DNA of 64,000 bases from Nematostella vectensis (taxonomy: Eukaryota; Cnidaria; Anthozoa; Actiniaria; Edwardsiidae). Numbering within the stretch: the stretch's first letter is position 1; every line of letters begins with the position of its first letter. The stretch is taken from contig NC_064037.1 in the NCBI RefSeq assembly GCF_932526225.1, positions 496,001-560,000 of the forward strand, given 5' to 3'. The notes beneath the pieces are model-generated. The model searched no databases. It saw nothing but the letters and a program-made list of their open reading frames with translations, and was not told where the DNA came from. Both the position numbers and the translations under genes were made by a program. Positions 1 to 9,200 of this stretch are shown here, piece by piece.

Positions 1-1156
1 AAAGAAGGTATAGGGACATTTTTATGTACTCTCAGCATCTTTGATGTGCTCATGCTTTGTTCAGGATCCTGTACATATTTTATGCACACAAGAACTAACT
101 AGATTCCTTGGATAACATGATTAAGTAGATTCTAACATAGAGCATAGCGCTCGATAGATTGATATACCTTTTTTTCCGAGTATACTGTTTTATTTTTCCT
201 AACGTTACTTTTTGGAATTTACATTCGGAAAAAAAAATTATCGATTGTAACGTTTTGGAGGTTACACTCGTAAAACAAATTCCCGAATGTAACCCTGAAG
301 CTTTTCCCGAATGTAACCTCCAGTCCGATGGTGTCTTTGCTTGGGATAGTTTACGATACCAATAGTATCAAAAGTAATTTTCATTACAATTCCCTTCAGC
401 AATGCCACGTTAGTCTTTCGTTGCGGGCACTTGACTACTAACGCAACGACTCGGGTTCGATTCCCGCTGATAGCCTATTTTTTTTTCTTTATTTTTTTGT
501 TTTAATATCGATACTTAATTATACTGTTCTTGGTGTGTCATGACATAAAAAGAAGGTATAGGGATATTTTTATGTACTCTCAGCATCTTTGATGTGCTCA
601 TGCTTTGTTCAGGATCCTGTACATATTTTATGCACACAAGAACTAACTAGATTCCTTGGATAACTTGATTAAGTAGATTCTAACATAGAGCATAGCGCTC
701 GATAGATTGATATACCTTTTTTTCCGAGTATACTGTTTTATTTTTCCTAATGTTACTTTTTGGAATTTACATTTGGAAAAAAAAATTATCGATTGTAACC
801 TTTTGGAGGTTACACTCGTAAAACAAATTCCCGAATGTAACCCTGAAGCTTTTCCCGAATGTAACCTCCAGTCCGATGGTGACTTTGCTTGGGATAGTTT
901 ACGATACCAATAGTATTAAAAGTAATTTTCATTACAATTCCCTTCAGCAATGCCACGTTAGTCTTTCGTTGCGGGCACTTGACTACTAACGCAGCTACCC
1001 GGGTTCTATTCCCGCTGATAGCCTATTTTTTTTTCTTTACTTTTTTTTCAAATATCGATACTTAATTATACTGTCCTTGGTATGTCATGACATAAAAAGA
1101 AGGTATAGGGACATTTTTATGTACTCTCAGCATCTTTGATGTGCTCATGCTTTGTT

Positions 1157-1166
1157 CAGGATCCTG
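1157..1166. other. CAGGATCCTG palindrome (BamHI)
   Basis: This perfect 10-bp palindrome is present in nearly all units. Among the few exceptions seen, the unit starting at 6012 reads CAGCATCCTG, the one at 42274 lacks the GT that follows, and the one at 54276 reads CAGAATCCTG. It gives a natural BamHI ladder. Confidence 0.9.
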
Positions 1167-1313
1167 TACATATTTTATGCACACAAGAACTAACTAGATT
1201 CCTTGGATAACTTTATTAAGTAGATTCTAACATAGAGCATAGCGCTCGATAGATTGATATACCTTTTTTTCCGAGTATACTGTTTTATTTTTCCTAATGT
1301 TACTTTTTGGAAT

Positions 1314-1410
1314 TTACATTCGGAAAAAAAATTATTGATTGTAACCTTTTGGAGGTTACACTCGTAAAACAAATTCCCGAATGTAACCCTGAAGCTTTTC
1401 CCGAATGTAA
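1314..1410. other. 10-bp inverted repeat with a duplicated right arm
   Basis: TTACATTCGG (1314-1323) is the perfect reverse complement of CCGAATGTAA, which occurs twice, at 1377-1386 and 1401-1410. The left arm can pair with either copy, and the outer fold encloses the 8-bp hairpin. The A-tract after the left arm varies by one or two bases between units. Confidence 0.85.
1340..1360. other. Hairpin: 8-bp perfect dyad with 5-base loop
   Basis: TGTAACCT (1340-1347) and AGGTTACA (1353-1360) are perfect reverse complements around the loop TTTGG. The hairpin is kept in most units. Unit 1 has a mismatch (TGTAACGT at 246-253), and units with GGAAGTTACA, such as those starting at 41726 and 43905, weaken it. 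It could form in single-stranded DNA or in RNA from either strand. Confidence 0.85.
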
Positions 1411-1416
1411 CCTCCA
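1350..1416. other. 11-bp perfect inverted repeat competing with the short hairpin
   Basis: TGGAGGTTACA (1350-1360) is the exact reverse complement of TGTAACCTCCA (1406-1416), 45 bases further on. The left arm shares eight bases with the right arm of the hairpin at 1340-1360, so the two folds exclude each other. Both arms are widely conserved in the array. Confidence 0.85.
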
Positions 1417-1504
1417 GTCCGATGGTGACTTTTCTTGGGATAGTTTACAATACCAATAGTATTAAAAGTAATTTTCATTACAATTCCCTTCAGCAATGCC
1501 ACGT

Positions 1505-1514
1505 TAGTCTTTCG
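1505..1514 (+). promoter_or_regulatory. A-box-like segment, reference copy
   Basis: TAGTCTTTCG sits at tRNA positions 8-17. It matches T8, R9, G10 and Y11 of the A-box consensus but has T at position 14 where A is expected, and no GG follows. Many units (for example those starting at 21297, 46086 and 48814) read TAGTCTATCG and restore A14. This is a weak A box at best. Pol III promoters with a strong B box can tolerate one. Confidence 0.4.
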
Positions 1515-1547
1515 TTGCGGGCACTTGACTACTAACGCAGCGACCCG

Positions 1548-1558
1548 GGTTCGATTCC
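1548..1558 (+). promoter_or_regulatory. RNA polymerase III B box (TFIIIC site), reference copy
   Basis: GGTTCGATTCC fits the type-2 internal promoter B-box consensus GGTTCGANNCC at every fixed position. It lies 43 bases downstream of the A-box-like start, which is normal tRNA spacing. By eye the same 11 bases are present in all but about 15 units. Known biology: the B box is the main TFIIIC contact. The inference that this one is bound has not been tested. Confidence 0.75.
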
Positions 1559-1571
1559 CGCTGATAGCCTA

Positions 1572-1596
1572 TTTTTTTTCTTTCTTTTTTTTTTTT
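1572..1596 (+). terminator. T-run downstream of the tRNA-like element (possible Pol III terminator)
   Basis: A run of eight T, one C, three T, one C and then twelve T begins three bases after the tRNA-like element. Four or more T on the coding strand is the standard Pol III stop, so a transcript started near the element would end at about 75-85 nt. The run differs in length between units and accounts for most of the unit-length variation. A stop this close argues against a full-length SINE transcript. Confidence 0.55.
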
Positions 1597-1629
1597 AAAT
1601 ATCGATACTTAATTATACTGTTCTTGGTG

Positions 1630-1639
1630 TGTCATGACA
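1630..1639. other. TGTCATGACA palindrome
   Basis: This perfect 10-bp palindrome sits just upstream of the phase mark in most units. A three-base loss turns it into TGTGACA in twelve units, those starting at 3283, 6012, 9285, 12015, 15287, 17473, 19111, 31135, 36260, 38445, 54276 and 55913. The loss is a phase marker for the higher-order repeats. Confidence 0.88.
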
Positions 1640-3282
1640 TAAAAAGAAGGTATAGGGACATTTTTATGTACTCTCAGCATCTTTGATGTGCTCATGCTTT
1701 GTTCAGGATCCTGTACATATTTTATGCACACAAGAACTAACTAGATTCCTTGGATAACTTGATTAAGTAGATTCTAACATAGAGCATAGTGCTCGATAGA
1801 TTGATATACTTTTTTTCCGAGTATACTAATTTATTTTTTCTAATGTTACTTTTTGGAATTTACATTCGGAAAAAACATTATCGATTGTAACCTTTTGGAG
1901 GTTACACTCGTAAAACAAATTCCCGAATGTAACCCTGAAGCTTTTCCCGAATGTAACCTCCAGTCCGATGGTGACTTTCTTGGGATAGTTTACGATACCA
2001 ATAGTATTAAAAGTAATTTTCATTACAATTCCCTTCAGCAATGCCACGTTAGTCTTTCGTTGCGGGCACTTGACTACTAACGCAGCGACTCGGGTTCGAT
2101 TCCCGCTGATAGCCTATTTTTTTTTTTTTTTCTTTATTTTTTTTTTTAATATCGATACTTAATTATACTGTTCGTGGTGTGTCATGACATAAAAAGAAGG
2201 TATAGGGATATTTTTATGTACTCTCAGCATCTTTGATGTGCTCATGCCTTGTTCAGGATCCTGTACATATTTTATGCACACAAGAACTAACTAGATTCCT
2301 TGGATAACTTGATTAAGTAGATTCTAACATAGAGCATAGCGCTCGATAGATTGATATACCTTTTTTCCGAGTATACTGTTTTATTTTTCCTAATGTTACT
2401 TTTTTGAATTTACATTCGGAAAAAAAATTATCGATTGAAACCTTTTGGAGGTTACACTCGTAAAACAAATTCCCGAATGTAACCCTGAAGCTTTTCCCGA
2501 ATGTAACCTCCAGTCCGATGGTGACTTTGCTTGGGATAGTTTACGATACCAATAGTATTAAAAGTAATTTTCATTACAATTCCCTTCAGCAATGCCACGT
2601 TAGTCTATCGTTGTGGGCACTTGACTACTAACGCAGCGACCCGGGTTCGATTCCCGCTGATAGCCTATTTTTTTACTTTCTTTTTTTTTTAAATATCGAT
2701 ACTTAATTATACTGTTCTTGGTGTGTCATGACATAAAAGAAGGTATAGCGACATTTTTATGTACTCTCAGCATCTTTGATGTGCTCATGCTTTGTTCAGG
2801 ATCCTGTACATATTTAATGCACACAAGAACTAACTAGATTCCTTGGATAACTTGATTAAGTAGATTCTAACATAGAGCATAGCGCTCGATAGATTGATAT
2901 ACCTTTTTTCCGAGTATACTGTTTTATTTTTCCTAATGTTACTTTTTTGAATTTACATTCGGAAAAAAAATTATCGATTGAAACCTTTTGGAGGTTACAC
3001 TCGTAAAACAAATTCCCGAATGTAACCCTGAAGCTTTTCCCGAATGTAACCTCCAGTCCGATGGTGACTTTGCTTGGGATAGTTTACGATACCAATAGTA
3101 TTAAAAGTAATTTTCATTACAATTCTCTTCAGCAATGTCACGTTAGTCTTTCGTTGCGGGCACTTGACTACTAACGCAGCGACCCGGGTTCGATTCCCGC
3201 TGATAGCCTATTTTTTTTATTTTTTTTTTTTTTTTAAAATATCGATACTTAATTATACTGTTCTTGGTGTGTGACATAAAAA

Positions 3283-6200
3283 GAAGGTATAGGGACATTT
3301 TTATGTACTCTCAGCATCTTTGATGTGCTCATGCTTTGTTCAGGATCCTGTACATATTATATGCACACAAGAACTAACTAGATTCCTTGGATAACATGAT
3401 TAAGTAGATTCTAACATAGAGCATAGAGCTCGATAGATTGATATACCTTTTTTTCCGAGTATACTGTTTTATTTTTCCTAATGTTACTTTTTGGAATTTA
3501 CATTCGGAAAAAAAATTATCGATTGTAACCTTTTGGAGGTTACACTCGTAAAACAAATTCCCGAAGGTAACCCTGAAGTTTTTCCCGAATGTAACCTCCA
3601 GTTCGATGGTGACTTTGCTTGGGATAGTTTACGATACCAATAGTATTAAAATTAATTTTCATTACAATTCCCTGCAGCAATGTCACGTTAGTCTTTCGTT
3701 GCGGGCTCTTGACTACTAACGCAGCGACCCGGGTTCGATTCCCGCTGATAGCCTATTTTTTTTTTCTTTATTTTTTTTTTTAAATATCGATACTTAATTA
3801 TACTGTTCTTGGTGTGTCATGACATAAAAAGAAGGTATAGGGATATTTTTATTTACTCTCAGCATCTTTGATGTGCTCATGCTTTGTTCAGGATCCTGTA
3901 CATATTTTATGCACACAAGAACTAACTAGATTCCTTGGATAACTTGATTAAGTAGATTCTAACATAGAGCATAGCGCTCGATAGATTGATATACCTTTTT
4001 TTTCGAGTATACTGTTTTATTTTTCCTAATGTTACATTTTGGAATTTACATTCGGAAAAAAAATTATCGATTGTAACCTTTTGGAGGTTACACTCGTAAA
4101 ACAAATTCCCGAATGTAACCCTGAAGCTTTTCCCGAATGTAACCTCCAGTCCGATGGTGACTTTTCTTGGGATAGTTTACAATACCAATAGTATTAAAAG
4201 TAATTTTCATTACAATTCCCTTCAGCAATGACACGTTAGTCTTTCGTTGCGGGCACTTGACTACTAACGCAGCGACCCGGGTTCGATTCCCGCTGATAGC
4301 CTATTTTTTTTTCTTTATTTATTTTTTTTAAATATCGATACTTAATTATACTGTTCTTGGTGTGTCATGACATAAAAAGAATGTATAGGGACATTTTTAT
4401 GTACTCTTAGCATCTTTGATGTGCTCATGCTTTGTTCAGGATCCTGTACATATTTTATGCACACAAGAACTAACTAGATTCCTTGGATAACTTGATTAAG
4501 TAGATTCTAACATAGAGCATAGCGCTCGATAGATTGATATACTTTTTTTCCGAGTATACTGTTTTATTTTTCCTAATGTTACTTTTTGGAATTTACATTC
4601 GGAAAAAAAAATTATCGATTGTAACCTTTTGGAGGTTACACTCGTAAAACAAATTCCCGAATGTAACCCTGAAGCTTTTCCCGAATGTAACCTCCAGTCC
4701 GATGGTGACTTTGCTTGGGATAGTTTACGATACCAATAGTATTAAAAGTAATTTTCATTACAATTCCCTTCAGCAATGCCACGTTAGTCTATCGTTGCGG
4801 GCAATTGACTACTAACGCAGCGACCCGGGTTCGATTCCCGCTGATAGCCTATTTTTTTACTTTCTTTTTTTTTTAAATATCGATACTTAATTATACTGTT
4901 CTTGGTGTGTCATGACATAAAAAGAAGGTATAGGGACATTTTTATGTACTCTCAGCATCTTTGATGTGCTCATGCTTTGTTCAGGATCCTGTACATATTT
5001 TATGCACACAAGAACTAACTAGATTCCTTGGATAACTTGATTAAGTAGATTCTAACATAGAGCATAGCGCTCGATAGATTGATATACCTTTTTTCCGAGT
5101 ATACTGTTTTATTTTTCCTAATGTTACTTTTTTGAATTTACATTCGGAAAAAAAATTATCGATTGTAACCTTTTGGAGGTTACACTCGTAAAACAAATTC
5201 CCGAATGTAACCCTGAAGCTTTTCCCGAATGTAACCTCCAGTCCGATGGTGACTTTGCTTGGGATAGTTTACGATACCAATAGTATTAAAAGTAATTTTT
5301 ATTACAATTCCCTTCAGCAATGCCACGTTAGTCTATCGTTGTGGGCACTTGACTACTAACGCAGCGACCCGGGTCGATTCCCGCTGATAGCCTATTTTTT
5401 TAATTTCTTTTTTTTTTAAATATCGATACTTAATTATACTGTTCTTGGTGTGTCATGACATAAAAGAAGGTATAGGGACATTTTTATGTACTCTCTGCAT
5501 CTTTGATGTGCTCATGCTTTGTTCAGGATCCTGTACATATTTTATGCACACAAGAACTAACTAGATTCCTTGGATAACTTGATTAAGTAGATTCTAACAT
5601 AGAGCATAGCGCTCGATAGATTGATATACCTTTTTTTCCGAGTTTTCTGTTTTATTTTTCCTAATGTTACTTTTTTGGAATTTATATTCGGAAAAAAAAT
5701 TATCGATTGTAACCTATTGGAGGTTACACTCGTAAAACAAATTCCCGAATGTAACCCTGAAGCTTTTCCCGAATGTAACCTCCAGTCCGATGGTGACGTT
5801 GCTTGGGATAGTTTACGATACCAATAGTATTAAAAGTAATTTTCATTACAATTCTCTTCAGCAATGCCACGTTAGTCTTTCGTTGCGGGCACTTGACTAC
5901 TAACGCAGCGACCCGGGTTCGATTCCCGCTGATAGCCTATTTTTTTTTTCTTTATTTTTTTTTTTAAATATCGATACTTAATTATACTGTTCTTGGTGTG
6001 TGACATAAAAAGAAGGTATAGGGAAATTTTTATGTACTCTCAGCATCTTTGATGTGCTCATGCTTTGTTCAGCATCCTGTACATATTATATGCACACAAG
6101 AACTAACTAGATTCCTTGGATAACATGATTAAGTAGATTCTAACATAGAGCATAGAGCTCGATAGATTGATATACCTTTTTTTCCGAGTATACTGTTTTA

Positions 6201-9200
6201 TTTTTCCTAATGTTACTTTTTGGAATTTACATTCGGAAAAAAAATTATCGATTGTAACCTTTTGGAGGTTACACTCGTAAAACAAATTCCCGAAGGTAAC
6301 CCTGAAGTTTTTCCCGAATGTAACCTCCAGTTCGATGGTGACTTTGCTTGGGATAGTTTACGATACCAATAGTATTAAAATTAATTTTCATTACAATTCC
6401 CTGCAGCAATGTCACGTTAGTCTTTCGTTGCGGGCACTTGACTACTAACGCAGCGACCCGGGTTCGATTCCCGCTGATAGCCTATTTTTTTTTTCTTTAT
6501 TTTTTTTTTAAATATCGATACTTAATTATACTGTTCTTGGTGTGTCATGACATAAAAAGAAGGTATAGGGATATTTTTATGTACTCTCAGCATCTTTGAT
6601 GTGCTCATGCTTTGTTCAGGATCCTGTACATATTTTATGCACACAAGAACTAACTAGATTCCTTGGATAACTTGATTAAGTAGATTCTAACATAGAGCAT
6701 AGCGCTCGATAGATTGATATACCTTTTGTTTCGAGTATACTGTTTTATTTTTCCTAATGTTACTTTTTGGAATTTACATTCGGAAAAAAAATTATCGATT
6801 GTAACCTTTTGGAGGTTACACTCGTAAAACAAATTCCCGAATGTAACCCTGAAGCTTTTCCCGAATGTAACCTCCAGTCCGATGGTGACTTTTCTTGGGA
6901 TAGTTTACAATACCAATAGTATTAAAAGTCATTTTCATTACAATTCCCTTCAGCAATGACACGTTAGTCTTTCGTTGCGGGCACTTGACTACTAACGCAG
7001 CGACCCGGGTTCGATTCCCGCTGATAGCCTATTTTTTTTCTTTATTTATTTTTTTTAAATATCGATACTTAATTATACTGTTCTTGGTGTGTCATGACAT
7101 AAAAAGAAGGTATAGGGACATTTTTATGTACTCTTAGCATCTTTGATGTGCTCATGCTTTGTTCAGGATCCTGTACATATTTTATGCACACAAGAACTAA
7201 CTAGATTCCTTGGATAACTTGATTAAGTAGATTCTAACATAGAGCATAGCGCTCGATAGATTGATATACTTTTTTTCCGAGTATACTGTTTTATTTTTCC
7301 TAATGTTACTTTTTGGAATTTACATTCGGAAAAAAAAATTATCGATTGTAACTTTTGGAGGTTACACTCGTAAAACAAATTCCCGAATGTAACCCTGAAG
7401 CTTTTCCCGAATGTAACCTCCAGTCCGATGGTGACTTTCTTGGGATAGTTTACGAAACCAATAGTATTAAAAGTAATTTTCATTACAATTCCCTTCAGCA
7501 ATGCCACGTTAGTCTTTCGTTGCGGGCACTTGACTACTAACGCAGCGACCCGGGTTCGATTCCCGCTGATAGCCTATTTTTTTACTTTCTTTTTTTTTTA
7601 ATATCGATACTTAATTATACTGTTCGTGGTGTGTCATGACATAAAAAGAAGGTATAGGGATATTTTTATGTACTCTCAGCATCTTTGATGTGCTCATGCC
7701 TTGTTCAGGATCCTGTACATATTTTATGCACACAAGAACTAACTAGATTCCTTGGATAACTTGATTAAGTATATTCTAACATAGAGCATAGCGCTCGATA
7801 GATTGATATACCTTTTTTTCCGAGTATACTGTTTTATTTTTCCTAATGTTACTTTTTGGAATTTACATTCGGAAAAAAAATTATCGATTGTAACCTTTTG
7901 GAGGTTACACTCGTAAAACAAATTCCCGAATGTAACCCTGAAGCTTTTCCCGAATGTAACCTCCAGTCCGATGGTGACTTTGCTTGGGATAGTTTACGAT
8001 ACCAATAGTATTAAAAGTAATTTTCATTACAGTTCCCTTCAGCAATGCCACGTTAGTCTTTCGTTGCGGGCACTTGACTACTAAGGCAGCGACCCGGGTT
8101 CGATTCCCGCTGATAGCCTATTTTTTTTCTTTATTTATTTTTTTTAAATATCGATACTTAATTATACTGTTCTTGGTGTGTCATGACATAAAAAGAAGGT
8201 ATAGGGACATTTTTATGTACTCTCAGCATCTTTGATGTGCTCATGCTTTGTTCAGGATCCTGTACATATTTTATGCACACAAGAACTAACTAGATTCCTT
8301 GGATAACTTGATTAAGTAGATTCTAACATAGAGCATAGCGCTCGATAGATTGATATACCTTTTTTCCGAATATACTGTTTTTTTTTTCCTAATGTTACTT
8401 TTTTAAATTTACATTCGGAAAAAAAATTATCGATTGAAACCTTTTGGAGGTTACACTCGTAAAACAAATTCCCGAATGTAACCCTGAAGCTTTTCCCGAA
8501 TGTAACCTCCAGTCCGATGGTGACTTTGCTTGGGATAGTTTACGATACCAATAGTATTAAAAGTAATTTTTATTACAATTCCCTTCAGCAATGCCACGTT
8601 AGTCTATCGTTGTGGGCACTTGACTACTAACGCAGCGACCCGGGTTCGATTCCCGCTGATAGCCTATTTTTTTACTTTCTTTTTTTTTTAAATATCGATA
8701 CTTAATTATACTGTTCTTGGTGTGTCATGACATAAAAGAAGGTATAGCGACATTTTTATGTACTCTCTGCATCTTTGATGTGCTCATGCTTTGTTCAGGA
8801 TCCTGTACATATTTTTTGCACACAAGAACTAACTAGATTCCTTGGATAACTTGATTAAGTAGATTCTAACATAGAGCATAGCGCTCGATAGATTGATATA
8901 CCTTTTTTTCCGAGTTTTCTGTTTTTTTTTTTCCTAATGTTACTTTTTTGGAATTTACATTCGGAAAAAAAATTATCGATTGTAACCTTTTGGAGGTTAC
9001 ACTCGTAAAACAAATTCCCGAATGTAACCCTGAAGCTTTTCCCGAATGTAACCTCCAGTCCGATGGTGACGTTGCTTGGGATAGTTTACGATACCAATAG
9101 TATTAAAAGTAATTTTCATTACAATTCTCTTCAGCAATGTCACGTTAGTCTTTCGTTGCGGGCACTTGACTACTAACGCAGCGACCCGGGTTCGATTCCC

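Larger units (their letters stand above)
1498..1569 (+). pseudogene. tRNA-like element (reference copy), one per unit
   Basis: These 72 bases match tRNA geometry. Numbering G1498 as position 1, positions 8-17 read TAGTCTTTCG; the D stem GTCT/GGGC pairs with two G-U wobbles; the anticodon loop is CT-ACT-AA (1529-1535) with U33 and A37; and the T loop is TTCGATT (1550-1556). The T stem CCGGG/CCCGC has one C-C mismatch. Decay is clear: only two of five anticodon-stem pairs and three of seven acceptor pairs remain, and G18-G19 are replaced by TT. It is therefore unlikely to be a working tRNA. It is more likely a tRNA-derived sequence that may keep promoter activity. From memory, the T-arm resembles eukaryotic tRNA-Gly, but I cannot assign the source. 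tRNAscan and Infernal scoring would test this. Confidence 0.7.
1099..1645 (+). repeat. Representative satellite unit (unit 3)
   Basis: This typical 547-bp unit is used here as the reference. In order it holds the phase mark at 1099; the palindrome CAGGATCCTG at 1157-1166 overlapping TGTACA at 1165-1170; a small GAGC/GCTC dyad at 1235-1247; a T-tract at 1264-1270; the fold-back zone at 1314-1416; a conserved linker; the tRNA-like element at 1498-1569; a T-rich spacer at 1572-1596; TATCGATA at 1600-1607; and TGTCATGACA at 1630-1639. Elements keep their offset from the phase mark across the array: the B box begins about 449 bases after it in units 3 and 64. The choice of unit start is arbitrary, because a tandem array has no natural start. 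Confidence 0.95.
1..3282 (+). repeat. Array segment A: units 1-6, no clear higher-order period
   Basis: Unit starts are 4, 552, 1099, 1646, 2196 and 2739. These are standard units without an obvious local higher-order period. Unit 1 has a perfect CGTTGCG/CGCAACG match in its tRNA-like element. Unit 2 has GGTTCTA in place of the B-box GGTTCGA. Unit 5 shares the variants TTCGTGG and CATGCCTTG with the unit at 7648. Unit 6 shares TATAGCGACA with the unit at 8738, 11 units away, so the edge of the 11-unit period may begin here. Confidence 0.8.

Noticed and set aside
1305-1416. Spliced-leader RNA or snRNA gene, from the Sm-like TTTTTGG and nearby stem-loops
   Set aside because: The usual form reads CTTTTTGG, lacking the A before the T-run; only some units read ATTTTTTGG. 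No leader exon with a GT donor or snRNA promoter was recognised.
1314-1416. MITE or transposon with terminal inverted repeats
   Set aside because: The inverted arms are internal to a tandem unit, overlap one another, and show no target-site duplication or empty-site copy.
1530-1536. TACTAAC intron branch-point motif followed by CGCAG
   Set aside because: The AG is too close to the branch site for normal splicing, no paired donor was found, and the string is explained as the anticodon loop of the tRNA-like element.
1498-1569. Functional tRNA gene
   Set aside because: The acceptor stem keeps about three of seven pairs, the anticodon stem two of five, and G18-G19 are missing. An ACU anticodon would also be unusual. 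I treat it as tRNA-like only.
1099-1645. Each unit as a full-length SINE
   Set aside because: A long T-run follows the tRNA-like head at once and would stop Pol III before any body. I also see no target-site duplications or dispersed copies in the window.
3374-3556. Minus-strand 60-codon open frame seen in dozens of units
   Set aside because: It recurs only because the DNA repeats. It crosses the A-tract and T-tract, whose length changes break the frame in many units. It matches no protein family I know, and its range covers the fold-back zone. The same holds for the plus-strand 67-75-codon frames (for example 5621-5827) and the minus-strand 62-94-codon frames.
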